A stretch of 64,000 nt of DNA from the NCBI RefSeq assembly GCF_020181355.1, contig NZ_CP084004.1:372001-436000 (forward strand). Reading direction: 5' to 3'. The notes beneath the pieces were generated by a model. It had not been told where the DNA came from and ran no database searches. It was given only the letters and a program-made list of their open reading frames with translations. This DNA is from Collinsella aerofaciens. Its GTDB lineage: Bacteria > Actinomycetota > Coriobacteriia > Coriobacteriales > Coriobacteriaceae. This document shows, piece after piece, positions 44,414 to 51,846 of this stretch; position 1 is the stretch's first letter; each line of letters opens with the position of its first letter. Both the position numbers and the translations under genes were made by a program.

Positions 44414-44511
44414 GTTTGTCTCGATCTGTAACATCTAGCAGGGGTTTTCGGTCCCAGCTGTTACAGATCGAGACAAACAGGACGTCCGGTCAGAAAATCT
44501 CAATCTGTAAC
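44414..44511. repeat. Hairpin repeats, family C, copy 2 (one and a half units)
   Basis: GTTTGTCTCGATCTGTAAC (44414-44432) pairs perfectly with 44460-44478. A second left arm, ATCTCAATCTGTAAC at 44497-44511, has lost its partner where the LacR gene ends (44519). Confidence 0.8.
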
Positions 44512-44518
44512 ACCTAAG

Positions 44519-45283
44519 CTAGCAGATGACCTGCGTGTGCTCCTCGATGGCGGCGCGATCCGCATCGGTAATACCCGGCTCGCACACCACGGCATCCAAA
44601 TTGTCCAGGCGACAGAAGGTATAGAAGTCGCGCTTGCCGATCTTGCTGGAGTCGGCGATCAGATAGCGCGAGTCCGCCTTGCTAAAGGCAAGCTGCTGGA
44701 TACGGCCCTCGTCCATGTTGGATGTGGATACGTCACCGTCCAAGATACCGTTGGCGCCGATAAACGCCGCATCGATGCCCAGCGCACGCAGGGTGTCCTC
44801 GGCCGTTGGCCCCACAAAAGCGGCAGTGCGGCGACGGTACATGCCGCCCACGAGGCACAGGTCGCAGTCCTCGCGCGCCTCGAGCAGGTTAAACACCGAA
44901 AGCGAATTAGTCACGATGCGCAGGCGAAACGCCGGCAGCATCGAGGCCATCTGCTCAACCGTGGTGCCCGTACCCAAAAAGATGGTCGAGCCCTCCTCGA
45001 TGAGCTCAACGGCGCGGCGCGCGATCTGCAGCTTTTCCTCGGCATGCTTGGTACGCTTTTCGCTGTGCGAATACTCGTGGCGCAACATAGCATGTGGACG
45101 GCCCTGCGCGCTACGGGCTCCACCGTGCACGCGCTCAATCTCACCTAGGCTCGCAAGCTCCTCAAGATCGCGGCGGATCGTCATATCCGAGACGCCCAGT
45201 GCGTCCGAGATCTCCTTGACCGAGACCGTGCCCTGTTCCTCGAGCAGCTGACGAACCTTATCCTGTCGCTCCGCCTTAATCAC
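44519..45283 (-). CDS. DeoR-family regulator, LacR-like
   Basis: 254 residues: helix-turn-helix VSVKEISDALGVSDMTIRRDLEELASLGEIERVHGGA, then a sugar-phosphate sensor domain (GSTIFLGTGTTVEQMA, NMDEGRIQQLAFSKA). This is the plan of LacR, which responds to tagatose-6-phosphate. A GTG start at 45283 follows GAGG at 7 nt; the frame continues to 45310 without a ribosome site. It is divergent from galM. LacR-type sites lie before this gene (45315-45336), lacA and lacF. Confidence 0.85.
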   Translation of the reverse strand: MIKAERQDKVRQLLEEQGTVSVKEISDALGVSDMTIRRDLEELASLGEIERVHGGARSAQGRPHAMLRHEYSHSEKRTKHAEEKLQIARRAVELIEEGSTIFLGTGTTVEQMASMLPAFRLRIVTNSLSVFNLLEAREDCDLCLVGGMYRRRTAAFVGPTAEDTLRALGIDAAFIGANGILDGDVSTSNMDEGRIQQLAFSKADSRYLIADSSKIGKRDFYTFCRLDNLDAVVCEPGITDADRAAIEEHTQVIC

Positions 45284-45314
45284 GATGAATCCTCGCCGTT
45301 CTTTGCGCACATAT

Positions 45315-45336
45315 CATTCAAACAGTAACGAACAAA
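45315..45336. promoter_or_regulatory. LacR-type operator
   Basis: CATTCAAACAGTAACGAACA (45315-45334) matches CATTCGAACAGTAAC at 32830 (lacA) and CATTCAAACA at 34733 (lacF). It lies 32 bp upstream of the LacR start, so autoregulation is likely. Confidence 0.65.
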
Positions 45337-45489
45337 TTGTATCAGACTCGTGCCTGTCAAAAATCAACGCCAGCACAGCTCCAATCATCACTTTTTTGAG
45401 AAAAATACCCCCTGCTTTAGTGGGGTGTAGTGATAATCTCACCTGTTCGCGCTACAGTTTGTCGGAAATACCTCGATGTTAGGAACCAA

Positions 45490-46542
45490 ATGATCACTTC
45501 CGAGCTTTTCGGCACCGCGCCGTGCGGCACCTCCGTTCATCGTTATACCCTCAACGGGCCCGAGATCTGCGTTCGCATTATGGACTATGGCGCCACCGTG
45601 CTGGGTATCGATGTGCCCGACATTCCCGGCAACGTGCGCGATGTGGTGCTGGGCTTCGATAAGCTCGAGGATTACTTTGACAACCCCGCCTGCTTTGGCG
45701 CGACCATCGGCCCCGTGGCAAACCGCACCGCGGGCGCCACGATCACCATCGACGGCACGGACTGGCATATGCCGGCCAACGAAGGCGTCAACAACCTGCA
45801 CAGCGATCTTGAGCATGGTCTGCACAAGCGCGTATGGGACGTTGAGCTCGACGAGACTCACAACGCCGTGCGCATGACCACCTCGCTTAAGGATGGCGAG
45901 CTGGGCCTGCCCGGCAACCGAATCTTTACGGCTGTGTTTACCGTTACGCGCACCGGAGTCTTCCGCATCGAGTATGGTTGCGAGAGCGACCGCGCCACCT
46001 ACGTGTCCATGACCAACCACACGTACTTTAACCTTGCCGGCCATAACGCCGGCATGGACTGTGAGCACTTCTTTATCGCCAACGCTGCCCACTACTTGCC
46101 CATTAACGAGCAGAACATCCCCACCGGCGAAATCGCTCCGGTCGAGGGAACACCGTTTGACTTTCGCGAGCTGCGCCCCGTCGCACCCGGCATGGAGGCC
46201 GACGACCCGCAGATTAAGCAGGCCCGTGGCTACGATCACTGCCTGTGCATCGATGGCTATCAGTACGGCCGCAACCTGCGTCGCGCCCTACATGTCGAGG
46301 AGATGTGGACCGGTCGTGAGCTGGACTACTACACCACCGCCCCGGGCGTGCAACTCTACACCGGCAACTGGCTGGGCGACGAGCACGCCAAGGACGATGC
46401 CAACTATGGCTGGGGCGCCGGCTTTGCCCTCGAGGCCGAGATGTACCCCGACACGCCGCACCAGCCGCTGTTCCTGCAGGGCATTGTGGGTCCGGGTCAC
46501 CCCTACAGCAATATGATCGAATACCACTTTATGAGGCACTAG
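45490..46542 (+). CDS. galM: Aldose 1-epimerase (galactose mutarotase)
   Basis: 350 residues, full length for GalM. NNLHSDLEHGLHKRVW carries the first catalytic-site His, TNHTYFNLAGH the second, GYDHCLCID and the acidic residue in ALEAEMYPDTPHQP complete the site. It equilibrates alpha- and beta-galactose before GalK. AGGA precedes the ATG at 45490. It is divergent from the LacR-like gene. Confidence 0.93.
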   Translation: MITSELFGTAPCGTSVHRYTLNGPEICVRIMDYGATVLGIDVPDIPGNVRDVVLGFDKLEDYFDNPACFGATIGPVANRTAGATITIDGTDWHMPANEGVNNLHSDLEHGLHKRVWDVELDETHNAVRMTTSLKDGELGLPGNRIFTAVFTVTRTGVFRIEYGCESDRATYVSMTNHTYFNLAGHNAGMDCEHFFIANAAHYLPINEQNIPTGEIAPVEGTPFDFRELRPVAPGMEADDPQIKQARGYDHCLCIDGYQYGRNLRRALHVEEMWTGRELDYYTTAPGVQLYTGNWLGDEHAKDDANYGWGAGFALEAEMYPDTPHQPLFLQGIVGPGHPYSNMIEYHFMRH

Positions 46543-46570
46543 GCCCACAACGCGACATCTCGCACAGCAA

Positions 46571-46598
46571 CGCCCGCCGGCACCACCGCCGACGGGCG
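46571..46598 (+). terminator. GC-rich hairpin after galM
   Basis: CGCCCGCCGGC (46571-46581) pairs with GCCGACGGGCG (46588-46598) with one mismatch; the T-run is weak. Confidence 0.6.
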
Positions 46599-46650
46599 CT
46601 GCTTCATGCCTAAATCCTTCTTTTCGATGCCACCGAATTGGTGACATAAC

Positions 46651-46801
46651 AAAACTATGCCGAATTACTACGATGAACCCACTATGTCCGACCACGCGCT
46701 GGTTTATAAAAATTAGCAACTCGTCTACCTGCGGTTTTATTCTCTGCAAATTTGGCATGCTCGGCGATAAGCAATTCATCGTAGTAAACCGGCATAGTTT
46801 T
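46651..46801. repeat. Palindrome-flanked intergenic element, family D, copy 2
   Basis: The 27-nt left arm (46651-46677) pairs with 46775-46801 apart from a two- to three-base bulge near GAA/ACC. The interior holds ACCTGCGGTTTTATT and ATGCTCGG, also found in the loop of 15251-15371. No gene is supported in the 325-bp gap 46543-46867. Confidence 0.65.
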
Positions 46802-46867
46802 GGCGGACAGCGCCACACAGATCCCCTACGAAGGCAAAATGATCCGTTTTCCTCCGTCCCCAAGGGA

Positions 46868-47350
46868 TCAGTTGAACAGATTGCCGATGGGGTCGGGGGC
46901 GGAACTGGGGAGATAGCGGATTTCTAGTTCTATTCCGAGCTTTTGCAGCTCTCTGAGAACAGCGACGTCTGTGTCGTCTACGGCAACTGCGGGCGTTGCG
47001 GGACGCTTGCCCTCCCCTGCCTGCATATGACCAATGCTGATCTTGGTGATCGGCACACCGCCCTTAACCAGCGCGAGCGCATCGGAGGGTGAGGCCACCA
47101 TGATCAGAATCAATTGGCGAGGCGTTGCGGTATGAATGACGTCGATGGTCCTTTGCACCGAGAAAAACCGCGTCCAAACGCCTTCTGGCGCCGCCACCCT
47201 CATGGGTGCCCATTGGCGCGAATCTGCCGCGATCTCATCGTTGACGATTAGGACAAGGTTGGAACCCACGGCTTCGTTCCACAGCTCAACGTCTTGTCCG
47301 TAAATGAAACGGTCGTCGATGCGTGCGAGAAGAATCTTGGGTTGAGTCAT
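46868..47350 (-). CDS. Orphan PTS EIIB-like protein, mannose family, without the active histidine
   Basis: 160 residues, the size of a mannose/fructose/sorbose-family EIIB. The active-site motif, normally RIDDRLIHGQV, reads RIDDRFIYGQD, so the phosphorylated His is Tyr17. Other family features (LVNDEIAAD-like VNDEIAADS, KGGVPITKISIGHM) remain. There are no EIIA, EIIC or EIID genes beside it, so it is unlikely to carry phosphate for transport. A regulatory or sugar-sensing role is possible, or it may be decaying. The ATG at 47350 has a weak GGGG ribosome site. Confidence 0.8.
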   Translation of the reverse strand: MTQPKILLARIDDRFIYGQDVELWNEAVGSNLVLIVNDEIAADSRQWAPMRVAAPEGVWTRFFSVQRTIDVIHTATPRQLILIMVASPSDALALVKGGVPITKISIGHMQAGEGKRPATPAVAVDDTDVAVLRELQKLGIELEIRYLPSSAPDPIGNLFN

Positions 47351-47507
47351 CGCTGCCCCATTCTGTTTGAGACCCGTAAGAGCAAGACATCGCGTCTCCA
47401 ATATTAGTGCATTTAAAGTGAGAAAAGCCGTCAGAACACTTGCGCGGATTTGCGATGTCCCGTATCATAGACAGCCGTTGACGCCTCAGTTGCGCCATCA
47501 CATGGCC

Positions 47508-47583
47508 GCCAGCGTAGCTCAGTTGGTAGAGCACCGCTCTCGTAAAGCGGGGGTCACCGGTTCGAGCCCGGTCGCTGGCTCCA
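47508..47583 (+). tRNA. tRNA-Thr (anticodon CGT), CCA encoded
   Basis: 76 nt fold into a full cloverleaf: acceptor GCCAGCG/CGCTGGC, D-arm GCTC/GAGC, anticodon stem CCGCT/AGCGG with loop CTCGTAA, T-arm ACCGG-TTCGAGC-CCGGT, then T and CCA. The region to its right changes in base composition and carries mobile-element genes, so its 3' end is a candidate integration site. Confidence 0.95.
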
Positions 47584-47596
47584 TTGCATTAGTGCA

Positions 47597-47628
47597 GCTC
47601 AGAAGCGTAATTGCTTCTGAGCTTTTTT
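47597..47628 (+). terminator. Terminator after tRNA-Thr
   Basis: GCTCAGAAGC (47597-47606) pairs with GCTTCTGAGC (47613-47622), followed by TTTTTT. Confidence 0.9.
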
Positions 47629-47775
47629 GTTTTCGCGTCTCTTTCCTCCTTCTCCGAGGAGTGAAAAAGGGGTGAAAAACTTTTTTAACTGTTTTCCATA
47701 AATAGTTAGCATCATCCAACGTTCACATTAGATCGAACAACAATCCTGTTACGCATAGCCTAATTCCGCTGAGTA

Positions 47776-48813
47776 TCAGAGAAGAACGTCCGGATTATAT
47801 GCATCCAGCTTCGCTTCTCCAGTCGCCAGTGACTCCTCCAGCCGGTCAGCATATTCAACAATAGAGCCGTAGAATATGGGAGTAAATCCGAACTTTTCGA
47901 TAAAGAGGGGTTCCGCTACGTCAATCCTCTTCTTGGCAACCGCGGCCTCATCCTTTTCATAGTACCCAGTGCCAGGAATCCGCTCGTTTGCCTGCGGCAA
48001 GCACTTAAGCTGCCTACACAAGCGCGCCGACCCCTTTGAAAGACCCATAAAGGTGATAGCACCAGAGATTACGCCACCGACGCCCACAACAACCTTGCCA
48101 GCGGCATTCCCCACCGTCTGCTTTGTTATCTTGATACCCATGAAGCTCAAGAGCTTCTTCAGGATCGGATACCAACTGGTCTTGGTTAGCGACTGGCGAG
48201 CGACCTTTTTCGCGACCGCCTCTTGGGCGTTTTTGGCGATTACGGTTAGCATCGAATTCGCGCTGCCTACACCCATCATCACACCGAGCAACACTGCCAT
48301 TTCGTAGAGAGTCTCGTCATCAACGTCGTCACATTCTTCAAAAAAGGTCTGCCAGCCATACAGGTATGCCAGTTTCTGCATAATCCTGAATGCGTGCACG
48401 TAGTATTACGTAATATCGGCAGGAATGGTGCCCACCATCGCGACACCTCCGGGAAGACCCGCTGCAAAGGAAAAGGCGGTTGACTTCTTTGCCTCATAAT
48501 CAATTACTTCTCTAGCAATTCTATCGATCAGGCCCACATCGATTCCGGCGGTAACGGGGGTCGTTTCCACGGCAAACTCGACGACATCTTTATGGACACC
48601 CTTCCTCCTCAGCTCCGAGCGGAGGAAATGGGGACGATCAATTCTCACTCCCTTTAGCCGAGCATCTTTTTTCATAAAGTCAATCAAAAATCTCTGGGCC
48701 TCCGCCAACTGCTCATCGCTCTTGTCTTTTAACTCTGCAAAAGCCGAATCAACGAGAACAGCGACCCCAAGGCCCTCGCCCTCGTTTTTCTTTCCAAGCA
48801 GCCTGACGTCCAT
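47776..48813 (-). pseudogene. EcsC-like protein gene with an in-frame stop codon
   Basis: A frame of 346 codons runs from ATG 48813 (GGAAGG upstream) to a stop at 47776, broken only by a TAA at 48404-48406. The parts read ...GTIPADIT and YYVHAFRIMQKLAYLYGW..., which join naturally across one Gln codon (CAA to TAA). The plan, with an IPADI-YY-RIMQKLAYLYGW core, Gly-rich hydrophobic segment VVGVGGVISGAITFMG and C-terminal YADRLEESL, resembles EcsC-family proteins, but the assignment is moderate. The downstream part could start at GTG 48399. The gene is at the left end of the mobile element. Confidence 0.65.
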
Positions 48814-48825
48814 ACAGCCTTCCAA

Positions 48826-48912
48826 TCAATGCGCCGCGCGGGCTATCGCGTTCTGCGACAGGCCGGACGCACGGAGCCTGAGGGCCTCCCTGGCCCTTAT
48901 CCTTCTCGCCAT
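48826..48912 (-). pseudogene. 5' remnant of an IS21-type istA gene
   Basis: 28 codons, MARRIRAREALRLRASGLSQ then NAIARAAH, read like the N-terminal helix-turn-helix of IstA transposases and then stop, 13 bp before the EcsC-like gene. The rest of istA is missing. Confidence 0.6.
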
Positions 48913-49075
48913 GCTGTACCTCCTTGGTCTCGGCTGCATGGACAGCCGGAACGTACCAGGGGGACGGTGCCGACGGGAATATCGGCGGTGCCGAACGGCA
49001 ATATTCGGGATGTGAGCGGACGGTGTGTAAGCGCAATATCGCCGGTGTCAAAGAGGACAATTACTCAAACAGGTG
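48913..49075. mobile_element. Probable terminal region of the same IS21-type remnant
   Basis: Three related blocks, AATATCGGCGGTG, AATATTCGGGATGTGAG and AATATCGCCGGTG, occur between 48989 and 49050. Multiple terminal repeats of this kind are usual at IS21 ends. No gene is seen here. Confidence 0.45.
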
Positions 49076-49109
49076 AAGGAGGGCATCGAGGAGGATAAGT
49101 AGATTTACG

Positions 49110-49358
49110 GTGGCAATTAAGAAGCCAACTCGCCGCGTCATGCCCGTTGGAGAGGCGAGCATGACCCTCATGGGTAATCAAGACACACGAAACAAAGGGG
49201 ATTCGACAAGTCGCAAGAAAGGGGAGTGCATCACCTTTTGGGTTACGGAAGAGCAGAAGCAAGAGATGAGCACCTACGCGGCGGAACACAACACCACGGT
49301 ATCAAGGATCATCATCGAAGGCCTTGAGATACGCATGGGTAAAGGGCAATCATTATAG
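49110..49358 (+). CDS. Small ribbon-helix-helix-like protein
   Basis: 82 residues. The second half, ITFWVTEEQKQEMSTYAAEH followed by TTVSRIIIEGLEIRM, has the strand-helix-helix pattern of CopG/MobC-type DNA-binding proteins. The start is uncertain: GTG at 49110 has GAGGAGG rather far upstream; internal ATGs are possible. It is the only plus-strand gene in this part of the element and may regulate mobilization or the cargo. Confidence 0.55.
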   Translation: MAIKKPTRRVMPVGEASMTLMGNQDTRNKGDSTSRKKGECITFWVTEEQKQEMSTYAAEHNTTVSRIIIEGLEIRMGKGQSL

Positions 49359-49394
49359 CTTAGCCTTCTGCAATTGCTGCGACTCGATGCGGTC

Positions 49395-51044
49395 CTATCG
49401 ATTTGCGCAACGGTGTGACGCGTTATCTAGACTGACGATCGTTTCCGCTGCATTTGCCAGCTCATTATCATGTGAAACAATGATAATGAGCTGTTTCAAT
49501 TTGTTGTTTCTGACATACGAAGCGAGTTCGGCTCGGCTTGTTTCATCCAATCCAGTTGTAGGCTCATCGAGCACCAAGACTGATGGATTACGGGAAATTG
49601 CCGACCACAAGTATACACGGCGCAGCTCACCACCCGAAAGTTCAGGACAACGTTTCTCAAGCAAGCCCTCTATGCTGGTTGTCAACGACGGTAGCTCATT
49701 CATATGCTGGTGCTTTGTAAAAAATGGGGTGTTGAAATAATCCAACAGGTCCCGAACCGTCTCATCTGGAGCGAAGCACGGTTGGGGGCAGCACGATATC
49801 GTGTCTGAACGTATGTAATCCAAATTGCATTTTTCAATCGGCATGTCGTTGTATGTTACTTTGCCTGCCGATGGATACAGCCCAAGGAGCAGGTAAAGGA
49901 GCGACGTTTTTCCTCTTCCATTTTCTCCGGTTATGCAGTATGTTCCAGGGCCGGAGAAATCGAAGGAAAATCCGTCAAGAACCTTTCGGGGAGATCCGTC
50001 TGGAAGGGGTACCGTAAAATCCAACTTGGAAACAGAAATGCGATTTATTGTGTCAATCTTGACTAAACCTGTCTGATCTTGCTCTGGTTCCGGTCCCACC
50101 TTTCCCATGGCGCTCATCCTGTCCCACGAAGCCTTGGCATCCTGATAGGACTTGAACAGGTTCATCGTGTTTTTCAAGGTTTTAAATAGGACGGCAAAAT
50201 ATGCACCGACGATGGTGTATTCGCCTATCGTCATGGTTCCATTGATGATTCGCACTCCGGATACGATGAGTATTATCGCTTGAAACACGGCAGCAAAAAG
50301 GCTGTCAATCGATGTTAGTGAGAATGAGAGCTTTCCCGAGTGCAAGACCTTTGGAAAATACTTTTCAAATCCGGTGTCAAGTGCTAGCTCGCTTTTATTG
50401 TATGAAGACGTTAACTGAATGTTGAGAATCTGATTCAACTGCGATGCTATTACGGCATAGAAAGCGCTATCTGCCTCCTTCTTCTCGTACATGACTTTAT
50501 ATAGAAGCTTTCGCAATCCGGTAATAACGAAGAGATATGCCACAAGAAGGAGGATGGAGAATAGTGCGAGGAGTGGATCAACCGACCATATGACGAGCAA
50601 CACGAAAGGAATGGCGACAACAGACAGGGGAGCGCTGATAAAGTTTGTTAGAACGAAAGAAGAAACAACACCTGAGTCAGTGAAAATCCTTTGCGTCGTA
50701 TAGGCTGAGTCGGTTGTTCGGTTCGTCAGAAAATTAACTCGCTCAAAGCGCAAGACGGTTTCCCTGAGTAGGTCAAAAGAAAGCTTTGTGGATATACGGA
50801 TAGATAACGTTCCTGCAAAATATGAAAATAAGGCAGAAAAGACCCCTATTGAAGCTACGAGGAGCGCAAAAAGCACAGCATCCTTCTCGCTGCGATTGGC
50901 AAGAAGGAAATCTAAGAACTTTCCGTTCACATATGGTGCGGCATAGGAAAGGACGATTCCAATCGTCGTGATGGCAATGAACGTGAAAGCACCCTTTGTT
51001 TTACTAAACTTCGATAAGACGTACCGAATCAAGAATGGCCCCAA
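49395..51044 (-). CDS. ABC exporter of the peptide cluster
   Basis: 549 residues: a membrane domain with about six segments (1-310) and a nucleotide-binding domain with Walker A GENGRGKTS, signature LSGGELRRVYLWSAI and Walker B VLVLDEPTTGLDE. It lacks the N-terminal C39 peptidase domain of many bacteriocin exporters. It is the last gene of the radical-SAM cluster and probably exports the mature peptide or gives immunity. The region is AT-richer than the chromosome to the left. Confidence 0.88.
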   Translation of the reverse strand: MGPFLIRYVLSKFSKTKGAFTFIAITTIGIVLSYAAPYVNGKFLDFLLANRSEKDAVLFALLVASIGVFSALFSYFAGTLSIRISTKLSFDLLRETVLRFERVNFLTNRTTDSAYTTQRIFTDSGVVSSFVLTNFISAPLSVVAIPFVLLVIWSVDPLLALFSILLLVAYLFVITGLRKLLYKVMYEKKEADSAFYAVIASQLNQILNIQLTSSYNKSELALDTGFEKYFPKVLHSGKLSFSLTSIDSLFAAVFQAIILIVSGVRIINGTMTIGEYTIVGAYFAVLFKTLKNTMNLFKSYQDAKASWDRMSAMGKVGPEPEQDQTGLVKIDTINRISVSKLDFTVPLPDGSPRKVLDGFSFDFSGPGTYCITGENGRGKTSLLYLLLGLYPSAGKVTYNDMPIEKCNLDYIRSDTISCCPQPCFAPDETVRDLLDYFNTPFFTKHQHMNELPSLTTSIEGLLEKRCPELSGGELRRVYLWSAISRNPSVLVLDEPTTGLDETSRAELASYVRNNKLKQLIIIVSHDNELANAAETIVSLDNASHRCANR

Positions 51045-51110
51045 TCTATCAGGTATGAAATACCAACTGATGACACCTTACACCGCGGTTCGGTGGAAAC
51101 GAAGCGGCGA

Positions 51111-51305
51111 CTAATCGGCACGAGCGCTTCCATAGAGAGTCTTTGCGAGCTGGATCCTCATAGAAACGGGAATTTTATGTTCGATCAATAGGCCGCGCAC
51201 GGCAGTCGGACGGCTGAAAAATAAAACAGCCGTCCGACTAAAGCTGTAAATTTTTTCATTGTTTGTTGGGCATGCGCCTGAAGTTTCATGCAATAGGAAA
51301 TCCAT
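51111..51305 (-). CDS. Small protein of the peptide cluster
   Basis: 64 residues from an ATG that overlaps the stop of the preceding gene (TAATG at 51303-51307), so translation is coupled. No domain is recognised; the C-terminal half (TAVRGLLIEHKIPVSMRIQL) is basic and probably helical. It could be a peptide substrate, an immunity protein, or the remnant of a longer enzyme. Confidence 0.55.
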   Translation of the reverse strand: MDFLLHETSGACPTNNEKIYSFSRTAVLFFSRPTAVRGLLIEHKIPVSMRIQLAKTLYGSARAD

Positions 51306-51646
51306 TATGACCATGGTCGAAATGTGAACACTACGATCGTTAGCAAGGAGACGCCAAGACCGGCAAAGATTATGATGAGCGGCAGAATGAAAGCCGCCGA
51401 TGCCGATAATGGGATTTGGGACGCAAAGGCAATGATGCCCGCGAGAACGAGACCGGCTCCCGTCAACGCTATTCCGAGTCCGACCAATCTGGCAACAAGA
51501 GGAATCTTCTCGCTTGGAATATGAGCGATATGGTAACTGTGAATCAGGCCGGGATTGCCGGTCTTTACCATTAACACCCCGACAACGAGAAAGCAGATTC
51601 CTCCTACCATGCCGCCAATGGATGATCTTAGCGCTTCAGGACTCAT
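51305..51646 (-). CDS. Small membrane protein of the peptide cluster
   Basis: 113 residues with three predicted membrane segments (about 10-28, 50-72, 82-107). It overlaps the preceding 67-residue gene by 4 nt and the following gene by 3 nt. In bacteriocin clusters such proteins often give immunity or form part of the exporter; no family is recognised. Confidence 0.7.
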   Translation of the reverse strand: MSPEALRSSIGGMVGGICFLVVGVLMVKTGNPGLIHSYHIAHIPSEKIPLVARLVGLGIALTGAGLVLAGIIAFASQIPLSASAAFILPLIIIFAGLGVSLLTIVVFTFRPWS

Positions 51647-51846
51647 TGCTCGTCTTGGCCACCTTGCTCGCTGAGGGGAAGTGCTGCGGCAAAAGTGATG
51701 AGGACCAGTTCATAGGCTCCAACTGCGGTGACTCCGACCGCCACATTTGCTCCCCACACGATGTAATACATGTCGAACCAAGTTTCCGTTCCAAGAGTCG
51801 ATGCTCTGGTCGGATTCATGTTGTCTACTACGGGCTTCTCGTACAT
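51643..51846 (-). CDS. Candidate RiPP precursor peptide with Y-x-K-P leader motif
   Basis: 67 residues beginning MYEKPVVDN, which resembles the YxxP leader motif recognised by PqqD-like domains in lasso and related peptides. The middle is hydrophobic with aromatic residues (WFDMYYIVWGANVAVGVTAV) and the C-terminus acidic; there is no Cys. The ATG directly follows the TAA of the radical SAM gene, and the stop overlaps the next start. An alternative is a small membrane protein with one helix. Confidence 0.6.
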   Translation of the reverse strand: MYEKPVVDNMNPTRASTLGTETWFDMYYIVWGANVAVGVTAVGAYELVLITFAAALPLSEQGGQDEQ

